From the NCBI GenBank assembly GCA_903822975.1, contig CAIJRD010000001.1:198742-262741 (forward strand): a DNA stretch of 64,000 nucleotides, written 5' to 3'. The stretch is from an uncultured Sinobacteraceae bacterium. GTDB lineage: Bacteria > Pseudomonadota > Gammaproteobacteria > Nevskiales > Nevskiaceae. Under the pieces are notes generated by a model. It searched no databases. It was not told the DNA's origin and saw only the letters and a program-made list of their open reading frames with translations. Shown here in pieces: positions 41,088-50,066 of the stretch. Within the stretch, counting starts at the first letter, position 1. Every line of letters starts with the position of its first letter. Position numbers and translations under genes: made by a program.

Positions 41088-42014
41088 TCAGTCTTCCTTC
41101 TGTTCTTCCAGACGCTTGCGCAAACTCTTGAACTCGGCGACCTGATCTTCCGAGATTTGTGGATAGTGCAGCTGCATGTTGCGCAAGGTGTCGACGACGA
41201 TATTCGCCACCGTCATCCGCATGTACGACTTCGAATCGGCCGGGATCGCATACCACGGCGCCCACGGTCGCGAGGTCTGGTTCAGCGCGTCCTCATAGGC
41301 CTTCATGTACTCCTGCCAGCGCGCGCGCTCGGCGATATCGGCGGTTTCGAATTTCCAGTTTTTCTCCGGTTCTTTCAGTCGATCGAGAAACCGCTGACGC
41401 TGCGTCTCGCGCGACACGTTGAGCCAGAACTTGAGGATCACCGTACCGCTGCGCGCCAGATGCTGTTCATGCGCACGAATCGATTCGAAGCGTTCGCGCC
41501 ACAACTGCGCCAGCGGAATGTCATCCGGCAGGTGTTGCCCCTTCAGCAGCTCCGGGTGCACGCGCACCGCCAGCACTTCTTCGTAGTAGCTGCGGTTGAA
41601 TACGACGATCTGTCCACGCGCCGGCAGGCGCACCGTGGTGCGCCACAGGAAGTCGTGATCGAGCTCTTCCAGAGACGGTCGCTTGAACGAATGCACGGTA
41701 CAGCCCGCCGGATCGACGCCGGCGAGCACGGAGCGCACGGTCGAATCCTTGCCGGCAGCGTCCATGCCCTGGAACACCAGCAGCAGCGCGCGATGATCGT
41801 TGGCGTGCAACACGTGTTGCAGCAGCCCGAGCGCCTCGACCTGCTTGGCGAGACGCTGTTTGCGCGTGCGTTTGTCCGGCGCGTCATCCGGCGGTGCGCT
41901 GATCGCCTGCGAGATGCGGAAACGCCCATTGAAGCCGACCCGATAGGGCGAGTCGGCGCCCAGCTCGGTCGATCGAGTCGCAGCGCGCGTTTTCGAACGC
42001 GACGGGCGTTTCAA
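41088..42014 (-). CDS. Polyphosphate kinase 2 family protein (PPK2)
   Basis: 308 residues from a TTG start whose TTGA overlaps the stop of the hemolysin III gene; no other start codon lies between the stop and the conserved region. After a basic N-terminal tail, the PPK2 core has the Walker A motif GMDAAGKDS, HSFKRPSLEELDHDFLWR, FNRSYYEEVLAVRVHP (Walker B region) and FWLNVSRETQRQRFLDRL (lid). The enzyme moves phosphate between polyphosphate and nucleotides; the direction and nucleotide (AMP, ADP or GDP) cannot be settled by eye. It is the last gene of the SPFH-NfeD-TrhA-PPK2 unit. Confidence 0.88.
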   Translation of the reverse strand: MKRPSRSKTRAATRSTELGADSPYRVGFNGRFRISQAISAPPDDAPDKRTRKQRLAKQVEALGLLQHVLHANDHRALLLVFQGMDAAGKDSTVRSVLAGVDPAGCTVHSFKRPSLEELDHDFLWRTTVRLPARGQIVVFNRSYYEEVLAVRVHPELLKGQHLPDDIPLAQLWRERFESIRAHEQHLARSGTVILKFWLNVSRETQRQRFLDRLKEPEKNWKFETADIAERARWQEYMKAYEDALNQTSRPWAPWYAIPADSKSYMRMTVANIVVDTLRNMQLHYPQISEDQVAEFKSLRKRLEEQKED

Positions 42015-42727
42015 GGATGCGGCCCGGGAATCACGTACAGCAGCATCGCGAAGAAATGGAACACGCTGCCGCCGAGTACGAAGCCGTGCCAGATCGCGTG
42101 GTGATAACGCAGCGAGGTCCAGGAGTAGAAGATCGTGCCGAAGGTGTAGGACAGCCCGCCAGCGACGATCAGCCAGAGTCCGCCATTGGGGAGTGCGTGG
42201 ATCAGCGGTCGCGCAGCGGCGATACCGCACCAGCCCATCAGCAGGTACACCGCCAGCGAAAGGTATTCGAAGCGACCGGTGGTGAAGATCTTGAACACGA
42301 TGCCGATCAGCGCCAGTCCCCAGGTGAAGCCGAACAGGCTCCAGCCCCACACCGCGTGTTCCGGCGTTTGCAGTGCGATCAGCGTTACCGGCGTGTACGT
42401 GCCGGCGATCAGCACGTAAATCAAGCAGTGATCGATCACGCGTAACACGCGTTTGGTGGCCGGCAACGGAATGCTGTGGAACAGCGTGCTGGCGGTGTAC
42501 ATCAGGATCAACGCAGTGCCGAAAATCGCCGCGGCAACGACATCGCGCGCATGGCCCCAAAGTGCCGCCTTCGCCACCATCATGCACAGGCCAGCGATCG
42601 CCAGCAGTGCGCCGATGCCGTGCGTCAATCCATGTGCGAGTTCTTCGCCGAAGGTGTAAAGCGTCTCGCGCGCACGTTCGACCGGCGAGGCGTTGATGTC
42701 TTCAGGCGCATCGATGATGTTGCTGAT
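42011..42727 (-). CDS. Hemolysin III/TrhA family membrane protein with apparent ATC start
   Basis: About 238 residues. Seven hydrophobic helices and family motifs FGEELAHGLTHGIGALL, STLFHSIP, RVIDHCLIYVLIAGTYTPV, and the C-terminal WHGFVLGGSVFHFFAML, giving the conserved His/Ser/Asp metal-site pattern of the YqfA/TrhA/PAQR-like family. In E. coli TrhA affects membrane lipid homeostasis. No ATG, GTG or TTG in this frame lies before the conserved region. An AGGAG ribosome-binding site is followed 8 bases later by ATCAGCAACATCATC, so translation appears to begin at ATC (42727) giving a sensible (M)SNIIDAPED. The stop overlaps the PPK2 start. NfeD ends 29 bp upstream. Confidence 0.8.
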   Translation of the reverse strand: MSNIIDAPEDINASPVERARETLYTFGEELAHGLTHGIGALLAIAGLCMMVAKAALWGHARDVVAAAIFGTALILMYTASTLFHSIPLPATKRVLRVIDHCLIYVLIAGTYTPVTLIALQTPEHAVWGWSLFGFTWGLALIGIVFKIFTTGRFEYLSLAVYLLMGWCGIAAARPLIHALPNGGLWLIVAGGLSYTFGTIFYSWTSLRYHHAIWHGFVLGGSVFHFFAMLLYVIPGPHP

Positions 42728-42755
42728 CTCTAACTCTCCTGTTTGTCGTCGCCGC

Positions 42756-43196
42756 TCACGCTTGCAGTTCCACCCGCAGCGTCGCGCCTTCCACCGCAAG
42801 CACTCGCACGCGGCTGCCGGCGGGCAGATCGGGGCCCGCGATACGCCATTGACTGTCGTCGACGCGCAAGTTGCCGATGCCGTCGACGATCGGTGTATCG
42901 AGCGTGAAGCTGCGTCCTTCGTACAGCCGACCGCGTTCGTTGATGCGAGTTTCCGCGCGCGGCTCGTTGCGCTGTGGTCGCAGCTTGCGCCAGGCCAGCA
43001 CCGAGCCGATCGACAGCAACGCGAACAACAACACCTGCCAGAACGATGCCAGCGTCGGCAGCAGCCACAGCAGTGTGCCGACGACCAGCGCCGACACGCC
43101 CATCCACAGAAAGAATGCGCCCGGCAGGAAGGCCTCGAGCGCCAGCAGCGCAAGGCCGGCGACCCACCAATGCCAGAACTGAAATGCGATTTCCAT
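42756..43196 (-). CDS. NfeD-like membrane protein
   Basis: 146 residues from MEIAFQFWHWW; the upstream frame is antisense/overlapping the SPFH end. Three or four membrane helices (about 8-25, 28-46, 50-70) are followed by a cytosolic OB-fold domain: GRSFTLDTPIVDGIGNLRVD, WRIAGPDLPAGSRVRVLAV. This is the short NfeD form (no protease domain, the YbbK/QmcA partner type). It is encoded 37 bp after an SPFH gene, the standard pairing, in which NfeD and the SPFH protein form a complex in membrane microdomains. TrhA and PPK2 genes follow. Confidence 0.87.
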   Translation of the reverse strand: MEIAFQFWHWWVAGLALLALEAFLPGAFFLWMGVSALVVGTLLWLLPTLASFWQVLLFALLSIGSVLAWRKLRPQRNEPRAETRINERGRLYEGRSFTLDTPIVDGIGNLRVDDSQWRIAGPDLPAGSRVRVLAVEGATLRVELQA

Positions 43197-43233
43197 GCTC
43201 AGATGACCACGATCGAATTCAAGGCGGCGCGCA

Positions 43234-44202
43234 TCAGCCGCGCGGCGCCGGCGCGTCCGGCTTGAGTGCCTGCTTCGCCAGCTCGGCGATGCCGGCGATC
43301 GAACCAATCACGTTGCCGGCTTCCAGCGGCATCAGCACCAGCTTCTGGTTCGGGGCGGTGCCGATCTGTTTCAGCGCTTCGATGTACTTCTGCGCGATGA
43401 AATAGTTGATCGCCTGCACGCTGCCGCGCTCGATCGCTTCCGACACCACCTGTGTTGCACGCGCTTCCGCCTCGGCCGAACGCTCGCGCGCCTCGGCTTC
43501 GCGAAATGCCGCTTCCTTGAGACCTTCGGCTTCGAGAATGCGTTTCTGCTTCTCGCCTTCGGCGGCCAGAATTTCCGCTGCGCGTGAACCTTCGGCTTTC
43601 AGGATCGCCGACTGTCGCAGGCCCTCGGCTTCCAGAATCGACGCGCGCTTGAGACGCTCGGCCTTCATCTGCCGGCCCATCGAGTCGATCAGATCGCTCG
43701 GCGGCCGGATGTCCTTGATCTCGATGCGGGTGACTTTCAGGCCCCAGGGCGAAGTCGCCTGATCGACCACCGACAGCAGCTTGGAATTGATGTGATCGCG
43801 CTGACTCAGCAACTCGTCCAGATCCATCGAACCCATCACAGTGCGGAGATTGGTCTGCGTCAGGTTCAGCACCGCATATTCGAGGTTCTGCACTTCGTAA
43901 GCGGCGCGCGCCGTATCCAGCACCTGATAGAACACCACACCGTCGACGCCGACCATCGCGTTGTCCTTGGTGATGACTTCCTGGCTCGGTACGTCGAGCA
44001 CCTGCTCCATCACCGACATGCGCCGACCGATGCCTTCGACGTACGGCACCAGGAAATGCAGGCCCGGCTTCAGCGTCTTCTCGTACTTTCCGAAGCGCTC
44101 GACGGTGTACTCGCGACCTTGCGGCACGGTGACGATGCCGCGGAACAAGGTGACGACGACAAAGCCGATCAGGACGATCAGAAACACGGTGGCGATGGGC
44201 AC
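43234..44202 (-). CDS. qmcA: SPFH/band 7 protein (paraslipin, QmcA-like)
   Basis: 322 residues from a GTG start with GGAG 7 bases upstream. One N-terminal membrane helix (about 3-22), then the SPFH domain beginning VPQGREYTVERFGKYEKTL and including DVPSQEVITKDNAMVGVDGVVFYQV, then a long Ala/Glu-rich coiled coil (about 190-260, repeats of AEGLRQ/AEGSRA/AEGEKQ) and NQKLVLMPLEAGN near the end. It should oligomerise into a cage on the inner membrane and organise a lipid microdomain or regulate a protease. NfeD, TrhA and PPK2 genes follow at short gaps, so it heads a four-gene operon. Confidence 0.88.
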   Translation of the reverse strand: MPIATVFLIVLIGFVVVTLFRGIVTVPQGREYTVERFGKYEKTLKPGLHFLVPYVEGIGRRMSVMEQVLDVPSQEVITKDNAMVGVDGVVFYQVLDTARAAYEVQNLEYAVLNLTQTNLRTVMGSMDLDELLSQRDHINSKLLSVVDQATSPWGLKVTRIEIKDIRPPSDLIDSMGRQMKAERLKRASILEAEGLRQSAILKAEGSRAAEILAAEGEKQKRILEAEGLKEAAFREAEARERSAEAEARATQVVSEAIERGSVQAINYFIAQKYIEALKQIGTAPNQKLVLMPLEAGNVIGSIAGIAELAKQALKPDAPAPRG

Positions 44203-44480
44203 TGCGGTACTCCAATGGCGATAAGCCGGGTTTCGATTCTATGCCTACCGCAAAAGTCGGAACGTCGGCGGCCGCGCGTGACGCATGAATCGACGCGCCG
44301 CCGCCGAAATCAGCCGCCGAAGATCAGTATCGCGGCCTCAAAGATGCTGCGTGCGTGAGGCGGCGCGATCTTTCTGGCTCGCGGGCGTGCGCAGGTCAAG
44401 CCGCTGGGAGAGCCGCGCCTGCATTTGAATCCGGGAGAGCCGCGCCAGCGCACGGTTCGCCGCCCGGCTGCCGACACGGC

Positions 44481-44900
44481 TCAGACCCGTGCGGCTGCCA
44501 TCTCGCGGATTTTCTCGACCATCGAATAGAAGCCGTTGCGACGGTTCATCGTGATGTGACTTTCCAGGCCGAGCGTGTTGAAGGCTTCGCCGATGTCGGT
44601 ATCGAGGATTTCGCGCGGCGTGCGATCCGAATACAGGGCCAGCAGCACCGCGATCAGGCCCTTGACGATGTGCGCATCGGAATCGCCGCGGAACTTGAGC
44701 TTCGGCGGCGAATCTGAAGTCTGTTCGCCGACCAGCCAGACCTGGCTCATGCAGCCGCGCACCTTGTTGGCTTCGCTGTGTTCGGCCTCAGTGAGTTCCG
44801 GCAGTTTGCGGCCGAGGTCGATCAGGTAGCGATAGCGTTCCTCCCATTCACCGAGCATCTCGAAAGTGTCGGCCAGTTCATCCAAGCGCGTGTTCTGCAT
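44481..44900 (-). CDS. sufE: SufE family sulfur acceptor protein
   Basis: 139 residues from [16 protein letters not shown], the same length as E. coli SufE; upstream in-frame ATGs at 44921, 44927 and 44942 are possible. The family fold shows [18 protein letters not shown], the catalytic Cys in [12 protein letters not shown], and [15 protein letters not shown]. It accepts sulfane sulfur from a cysteine desulfurase and passes it to the Fe-S scaffold, or acts with CsdA. No sufS or sufBCD is adjacent. It is divergent from msrP across about 100 bp. Confidence 0.88.
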   Translation of the reverse strand: MQNTRLDELADTFEMLGEWEERYRYLIDLGRKLPELTEAEHSEANKVRGCMSQVWLVGEQTSDSPPKLKFRGDSDAHIVKGLIAVLLALYSDRTPREILDTDIGEAFNTLGLESHITMNRRNGFYSMVEKIREMAAARV

Positions 44901-45007
44901 ATCCGGGCGTCCGTGATTCATGTTCATGCGTACCAGCACCATGGTACCCGCAGTGCGCCGCGCTACCCTTACCCAATGACCCTCGCCGAACAGGCCCAAA
45001 GTCCGCC

Positions 45008-45985
45008 ATGCTGATCAAATCCTCGCACCCGTTTCCGATCAAACCCTCCGAGATCACGCCGGAGTCGACGTATCTCGATCGCCGCAAGTTTCTCGAGCGG
45101 CTCGGCCTGACTGCCATCGGTCTGGGCGTGGCCGCCTGCGGCGACGCCGCCGAGCCGCCGCCGCCAGCCAAGCCCGAAGCGGGTGCCGGACTCGCACCGC
45201 TGAAGGTGACGAAGTCGTCCTCGCTGGCGGGCGGCGAGACGCAAACGCCGTTCGAGACCGTCACGCATTACAACAACTACTACGAATTCGGCACCGACAA
45301 GAGCGATCCGGCCGACAACGCCGGCAGCCTGAAGACGCGACCCTGGTCGGTCGCCGTCGAGGGCGAGTGCGAAGCGCCCGGCGTGCTCGCGCTCGACGAC
45401 CTGCTCAAACCCTTTGCGCTGGAAGAACGCATCTACCGCCATCGCTGCGTCGAGGCCTGGAGCATCGTGGTGCCCTGGGTTGGCATTCCGCTGGCCGATG
45501 TGCTGAAGCGCTTCAAGCCGACCTCGAAAGCCAAGTTCGTTTCGTTCGTCACGCTGTACGACCCCGCGCAGATGCCGCTGACGCGCCGCGGCGTGCTCGA
45601 CTGGCCGTACAAGGAAGGCCTGCGGATCGACGAGGCGATGCATCCGCTGGCGTTCCTGTCGGTCGGCATGTACGGCAAGGTGCTGCCGAACCAGAACGGC
45701 GCACCGCTGCGGCTGACAATGCCCTGGAAGTACGGCTTCAAGAGCATCAAGGCGATCGTCAAGATCCGCTTCGACGAGCAACAGCCGGCAGCGACCTGGA
45801 ATCACATGGCCGCAGATGAATATGGCTTCTATTCGAACGTCAATCCCGAAGTCGATCATCCGCGCTGGAGCCAGAAGAGCGAGCGCCGGCTCGGCGAACT
45901 GTTCAAGCGGCCGACGCTGATGTTCAACGGCTATCCGGAAGTCGCTTCGCTCTACGCCGGCATGGATCTGCGGAAGAATTTCTGA
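45008..45985 (+). CDS. msrP: Protein-methionine-sulfoxide reductase catalytic subunit MsrP
   Basis: 325 residues. The N terminus has a twin-arginine signal, [21 protein letters not shown], for folded export with its molybdopterin cofactor. The molybdenum-ligating Cys is in [30 protein letters not shown] and [12 protein letters not shown] are typical. It reduces methionine sulfoxide in periplasmic proteins. The stop TGA overlaps the ATG of msrQ, which supplies electrons. Confidence 0.95.
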   Translation: MLIKSSHPFPIKPSEITPESTYLDRRKFLERLGLTAIGLGVAACGDAAEPPPPAKPEAGAGLAPLKVTKSSSLAGGETQTPFETVTHYNNYYEFGTDKSDPADNAGSLKTRPWSVAVEGECEAPGVLALDDLLKPFALEERIYRHRCVEAWSIVVPWVGIPLADVLKRFKPTSKAKFVSFVTLYDPAQMPLTRRGVLDWPYKEGLRIDEAMHPLAFLSVGMYGKVLPNQNGAPLRLTMPWKYGFKSIKAIVKIRFDEQQPAATWNHMAADEYGFYSNVNPEVDHPRWSQKSERRLGELFKRPTLMFNGYPEVASLYAGMDLRKNF

Positions 45986-46650
45986 TGCCGTCGACGGCCC
46001 GATTGTGGACGCTGCGCGTCGCCGCCTGGAGTGCCGGCATCGCACCGCTGTTGTGGCTGGCGTGGCAGGCTTCTACCGCGCAGCTGGGCGCGAATCCGGT
46101 CGAACATCTGGAGCATCAGACCGGTCAGCGCGCGCTGCAACTGTTGCTCGTCACCCTGGCGATGACGCCGCTGCGGCGCATCACCGGCTGGGTCGAATGG
46201 ATACGCGTGCGCCGCGTGCTCGGGCTGTGGGCGTATGCGTTCGCCTGTCTGCACTTCGCTACGTATTTGGTGTTCGATCTGGAATTGTCGGTCGCGCAGC
46301 TCGGCGCCGATCTGATCAAGCGCACCTACATCACCATCGGGTTCGCCGGCTGGCTGCTGCTGCTGCCGCTGGCGATCACCTCGACCAAGGGCTGGCAGCG
46401 ACGCCTCAAGCGTAAGTGGCAGTCGCTGCACCGGCTGATCTATCCGGCGACCTTGCTCGGCGTGATCCACTTCGTCTGGCTGGTGAAGGCGGACAAGCGC
46501 GAACCGCTGATCTATCTGGCGATCCTGCTGCTGTTGCTGGCCACGCGTGTGCCGGTCGGTGCAATACGAAGGGCTATACTCCGCCCCCGTTCGTCGATGC
46601 CCGACCGCCATGCAGACTCCCGTGACCCGTCCATCCAACCGCGCACCTGA
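45985..46650 (+). CDS. msrQ: MsrQ heme-binding membrane subunit
   Basis: 221 residues with about six membrane helices. Heme-binding histidines appear in [24 protein letters not shown] and [38 protein letters not shown] is typical of YedZ/MsrQ. It passes electrons from the quinone pool or flavin to MsrP. It starts on the msrP stop (TGATG). Its last about 14 codons overlap the start of rph, and the sequence GGGCTATACTCCGCCCCC inside its 3' end looks like a promoter -10 region for rph. Confidence 0.92.
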   Translation: MPSTARLWTLRVAAWSAGIAPLLWLAWQASTAQLGANPVEHLEHQTGQRALQLLLVTLAMTPLRRITGWVEWIRVRRVLGLWAYAFACLHFATYLVFDLELSVAQLGADLIKRTYITIGFAGWLLLLPLAITSTKGWQRRLKRKWQSLHRLIYPATLLGVIHFVWLVKADKREPLIYLAILLLLLATRVPVGAIRRAILRPRSSMPDRHADSRDPSIQPRT

Positions 46651-47341
46651 TCAGCTTCGTCCCGTCAGCATCGAGCGCCGCTTCACCAAGCATGCCGAAG
46701 GTTCGGTGTTGGTCAGCTTCGGCGACACGCGCGTGCTGTGCACGGCCAGTGTCGACGAGCGCGCGCCGGGCTGGAAGAAGGAACAGGGCGGCGGCTGGCT
46801 CACCGCCGAGTACGGCATGCTGCCACGCGCCACGCATACGCGCGGTCGCCGCGAAGCCGCGCAGGGCAAGCAGAGCGGGCGCACGCAGGAAATCCAGCGC
46901 CTGATCGGTCGCAGCCTGCGCGCGGTGCTGGATCTCGCCGCACTCGGCAATTTCACCATCACCATCGACTGCGACGTGCTGCAGGCCGATGGCGGCACGC
47001 GCACCGCCGCGATCACTGGTGGCTATGTCGCGCTGTGCGATGCGATCGCCGCACTGCGCAAGAGCGGCAAGCTGAAGACCAATCCGATTCACGGCCAGAT
47101 CGCTGCGGTGTCGGTCGGCATCGTCAACGGCGTGCCGGTGCTGGATCTCGATTACATCGAAGACTCCGGCTGCGAAACCGACATGAATGTCGTCATGAAC
47201 GAAGCCGGCGGTTACGTCGAAGTGCAGGGCACCGCCGAAGGCCACGCCTTCCGGCGCGATGAACTCGACGCGATGCTGGCGCTGGCGAGCAAGGGCATCG
47301 CCGAGCTGGTTCTGCTGCAGCAGCAGGCGCTGGCGAGCTAA
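46610..47341 (+). CDS. rph: Ribonuclease PH
   Basis: 243 residues from ATG at 46610; a GTG four codons later (46622) is a good alternative, since relatives usually begin [13 protein letters not shown]. Core motifs are intact: [57 protein letters not shown] and the metal/phosphate site [23 protein letters not shown], here given in part as [16 protein letters not shown]. It trims the 3' ends of tRNA using phosphate. The start overlaps the end of msrQ. rdgB follows after 62 bp, the common rph-rdgB-hemW order of gammaproteobacteria. Confidence 0.95.
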   Translation: MQTPVTRPSNRAPDQLRPVSIERRFTKHAEGSVLVSFGDTRVLCTASVDERAPGWKKEQGGGWLTAEYGMLPRATHTRGRREAAQGKQSGRTQEIQRLIGRSLRAVLDLAALGNFTITIDCDVLQADGGTRTAAITGGYVALCDAIAALRKSGKLKTNPIHGQIAAVSVGIVNGVPVLDLDYIEDSGCETDMNVVMNEAGGYVEVQGTAEGHAFRRDELDAMLALASKGIAELVLLQQQALAS

Positions 47342-47403
47342 ATTCAGACGGGTGCTGTCGCTGCGCCGTCGAGTCGCCGCGCGGCGCAAGCCGGAGTTAC
47401 ACG

Positions 47404-48003
47404 ATGCCGCAGCTGGTGGTCGCCAGTCATAACCGCAAGAAGCTTGCAGAGCTGCAGACCTTGCTGCAGCCACTCGGGTGGGATGCGCGCAGCGTTGCCG
47501 AATTCAGCGCGACGGTGCCGGAAGAAACCGCGCTGAGCTTTGTCGAGAACGCGCTGCTGAAAGCACGGCACGCCACACAGGTCTCAGGACTGCCGGCCAT
47601 CGCCGACGATTCCGGTCTTGAAGTCGATGCGCTCGCCGGCGCACCCGGCGTCTATTCCGCACGTTATGCCGGCGCCGACGCCAGCGATGCGGACAACAAT
47701 CGGAAGTTGCTCGAAGCGCTGCGCGAGGTGCCGGCGAGCAAACGCGGTGCGCGTTTCGTCTCGGCGCTGGTGTTCCTGCGGCACGCGGCCGATCCGGTGC
47801 CACTGATCGCCATCGGCAGTTGGCGCGGACGCATACTCGAAGCTCCGCAGGGCAATAACGGTTTCGGTTACGACCCGCTGTTCTATGTCGAAGCGCTGGG
47901 CTGCAGTGCCGCCGAGCTGGACAGCGCGTCGAAAAACCGCATCAGCCATCGCGCACAGGCGATGGCGCAACTGCTGACGCAGCTTCAAGCCGTCCACGCG
48001 TGA
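47404..48003 (+). CDS. rdgB: XTP/dITP diphosphatase (RdgB/HAM1)
   Basis: 199 residues. Family motifs: VVASHNRKKLAEL at the start, SFVENALLKARHA, ADDSGLEVDAL, GVYSARYAG and NNGFGYDPLFYV, then SKNRISHRAQAM. It hydrolyses xanthosine and inosine (d)NTPs to monophosphates, keeping damaged purines out of DNA and RNA. Its stop overlaps the GTG start of hemW (GTGA), so the two are translationally coupled behind rph. Confidence 0.96.
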   Translation: MPQLVVASHNRKKLAELQTLLQPLGWDARSVAEFSATVPEETALSFVENALLKARHATQVSGLPAIADDSGLEVDALAGAPGVYSARYAGADASDADNNRKLLEALREVPASKRGARFVSALVFLRHAADPVPLIAIGSWRGRILEAPQGNNGFGYDPLFYVEALGCSAAELDSASKNRISHRAQAMAQLLTQLQAVHA

Positions 48004-49286
48004 ACAAATCAGCCTTGGACGACGGTGCGGGCGGCGCAACTTCAAGCTGGACGGAAGCGAGCGCGGAGAATGCGCACGGTCTCGCCGAGGATCAGAAGAA
48101 TCGCGCGACTGCGCCCGGCATTCCGCTCGCGCTGTATCTGCATTTCCCCTGGTGCGTGCGCAAATGTCCGTACTGCGATTTCAATTCGCATACGGCGCGC
48201 GGCGAGCTCGACGAGGCGGCGTACGTCGATGCCTTGATGCGTGATCTCGAATTCGAACTGCGCGAGGGCGATTCGCGCGCACTCTCCAGCATCTTCATGG
48301 GCGGCGGTACGCCGAGCCTGTTTTCGGGGGCGTCGATTGCCCGCGTGCTGCGGGAAGTCGAACGCCGCATCGCGTTCGACGCCGATATCGAGATCACGCT
48401 CGAAGCCAATCCCGGCACTGCCGACGCAAAGAATTTTCGCGAGTACCGCGCGGCGGGCGTCAATCGCCTGTCGATCGGTGTGCAGAGTTTCGATGATGCC
48501 GCGTTGAAACGGCTCGGCCGCATCCACGGCGGCGACGAAGCCGTGCGCGCGTTCGATACCGCCCGCGGCGCCGGTTTCGACAATCTCAACCTCGACCTGA
48601 TGTTTGCACTGCCGCAGCAATCCGCCGAGGCGGCCGCAGCCGATGTGCGCAAGGCGCTCGCGCTGGCACCCGAACACCTGTCGTACTACCAGCTGACGCT
48701 CGAGCCGAACACCGAGTTCGCCGCCAGGCCGCCGCTGCTGCCGGACGACGATGCCGCCTGGGAGATCCAGACCCGGAGCCAGGCGCTGCTGGCTGAACAC
48801 GGTTATGCGCAGTACGAGGTCTCCGCCTATGCGCGCGCGGGTCGGCAGTGCCGCCACAATCGAAACTACTGGGCGTTCGGCGACTACCTCGGCATCGGCG
48901 CCGGCGCGCATGGCAAGCGCAGCTTCCTGTCCACGGACAACGCCAACACCGCTAGCGCGACAGCGCCGCTTGCGATCGAGCGTCGCGCACGACACAAACA
49001 TCCCAGGTCTTATCTGGAGACTGCCGGCACCGCGTCGGCGATTCAGGAGACGCGGGTAGTCGGCGCCGAAGAGCTGCCGTTCGAGTACGTGATGAATGCG
49101 CTACGCCTCAACGAGGGGTTCGACTACGCGGACTTCGAGGCGCGCACCGGCCTCGATCGCGCAGCACTGCGGGCACCGTTGGCGCGCGCGCGCAGTCGCG
49201 GACTGCTCGACGAACACGACACACGCTTGCGCGCAAGCGCGCTCGGACGCACGCATCTCAACGCCTTGCTGCGGGAGTTCGTTTGA
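48000..49286 (+). CDS. hemW: HemW-like radical SAM heme chaperone
   Basis: 428 residues from a GTG that overlaps the rdgB stop. A nonconserved tail of about 40 residues precedes the radical SAM core: LYLHFPWCVRKCPYCDFNSH with Cys52, Cys56 and Cys59 (C-x3-C-x2-C) for the 4Fe-4S cluster, MGGGTPSLF, EANPGT, RLSIGVQSF and NLNLDLMFALPQQ. The C-terminal HemN-type domain has LGIGAGAHGKR and FEYVMNALRL. HemW delivers heme to respiratory enzymes; it lacks the first extra Cys of true coproporphyrinogen dehydrogenase HemN, so that activity is unlikely. Confidence 0.93.
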   Translation: MNKSALDDGAGGATSSWTEASAENAHGLAEDQKNRATAPGIPLALYLHFPWCVRKCPYCDFNSHTARGELDEAAYVDALMRDLEFELREGDSRALSSIFMGGGTPSLFSGASIARVLREVERRIAFDADIEITLEANPGTADAKNFREYRAAGVNRLSIGVQSFDDAALKRLGRIHGGDEAVRAFDTARGAGFDNLNLDLMFALPQQSAEAAAADVRKALALAPEHLSYYQLTLEPNTEFAARPPLLPDDDAAWEIQTRSQALLAEHGYAQYEVSAYARAGRQCRHNRNYWAFGDYLGIGAGAHGKRSFLSTDNANTASATAPLAIERRARHKHPRSYLETAGTASAIQETRVVGAEELPFEYVMNALRLNEGFDYADFEARTGLDRAALRAPLARARSRGLLDEHDTRLRASALGRTHLNALLREFV

Positions 49287-49359
49287 TTGGCGCGCTCGCC
49301 TTTCAAACTTAGTCGGATAATCGCGGTCGCAGTCACACAACGATCAGCCGGCTACGCCC

Positions 49360-49554
49360 ATGGAACGACTCGAAGATGCCGAAGTGGCCTGCCCCAGTTG
49401 CTGGGAGACAGTTGAACTGACACTCGACCTCAGCGCCGGCAGCCAGACCTATACCGAGGACTGCCCGGTTTGCTGTCAGCCGATGCAGGTGCGGTTGCTG
49501 GTCGACGAGGACGAAGGGACTTATACGGTCGATGTCGAGGCGGAAAACGGCTGA
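49360..49554 (+). CDS. CPXCG motif-containing cysteine-rich protein
   Basis: 64 residues. Two Cys pairs, CPSCWETVEL and CPVCCQPMQV, form a small zinc-ribbon-like fold, and the acidic C terminus (VDEDEGTYTVDVEAENG) is typical. The family is common in gammaproteobacteria and of unknown role. It follows hemW by 73 bp with no terminator and may share its transcript. Confidence 0.88.
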   Translation: MERLEDAEVACPSCWETVELTLDLSAGSQTYTEDCPVCCQPMQVRLLVDEDEGTYTVDVEAENG

Positions 49555-49712
49555 AGCGGTTCAGTCGTGCGCAGCGCACGAGCTGACCGTGCGACGAGGC
49601 GGACCGCGCCGTCGGAGGCGCGAAGGGCGCACCGCCGGTTGCGGGGATTGAGCCCGGCAGTCGGCGTCGGCGGGAGCTTCTGGCAGCCGGCAGCGCGAAA
49701 TTTCGATCGCGC

Positions 49713-49741
49713 TTGCCGCGCCCCCTTGATCTGAGTACACT
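49713..49741 (+). promoter_or_regulatory. Sigma70 promoter of rpmE
   Basis: TTGCCG (49713-49718), a 17-bp spacer and TACACT (49736-49741), 66 bp upstream of the rpmE ATG. Good spacing and a strong -10 in a region with no gene. Confidence 0.6.
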
Positions 49742-49806
49742 TCGCGCCCATTTTGCTGTCTGGCCCGAACTAGAAAGCACCCTCACGGGGTTTTCGCGAG
49801 ATTCCC

Positions 49807-50022
49807 ATGAAAGCTGAAATTCATCCGGCGTATACCGAAGTCAACGTCACCTGCAGCTGCGGCAATGCGTTCAAGACGCGTTCGACCGTCGGCCATGACC
49901 TGTCGATCGAAGTCTGCTCGAAGTGCCACCCGTTCTATACCGGCAAGCAGAAGGTCGCCGACGTCGGCGGTCGCGTGGACAAGTTCAAGAAGCGTTACGG
50001 CAACGCCAAAGCCGCCGCCTAA
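49807..50022 (+). CDS. rpmE: 50S ribosomal protein L31, zinc-binding form
   Basis: 71 residues. The start [19 protein letters not shown] is diagnostic; the four zinc ligands Cys16, Cys18, Cys37 and Cys40 are present (CSCG and CSKC), so it is the C+ form that predominates under zinc sufficiency. HPFYTGKQK ends the conserved core. L31 bridges the two ribosomal subunits. It is a single gene with its own promoter and terminator. Confidence 0.97.
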   Translation: MKAEIHPAYTEVNVTCSCGNAFKTRSTVGHDLSIEVCSKCHPFYTGKQKVADVGGRVDKFKKRYGNAKAAA

Positions 50023-50040
50023 GCGTCGAGGCTTGCCAGA

Positions 50041-50065
50041 AAAGGCCGCCGTTGGCGGCCTTTTT
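50041..50065 (+). terminator. Terminator of rpmE
   Basis: AAAGGCCGCC - GTT - GGCGGCCTTT with TTTTT at the end, a 10-bp stem 19 bases after the rpmE stop. Classical intrinsic terminator. Confidence 0.92.
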
Positions 50066-50066
50066 G

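Noticed and set aside
44408-44446. Twofold GGGAGAGCCGCGCC direct repeat after the SPFH gene
   Set aside because: Two short GC-rich copies only, with no hairpin or T-run and no conserved context; too little to call an element.
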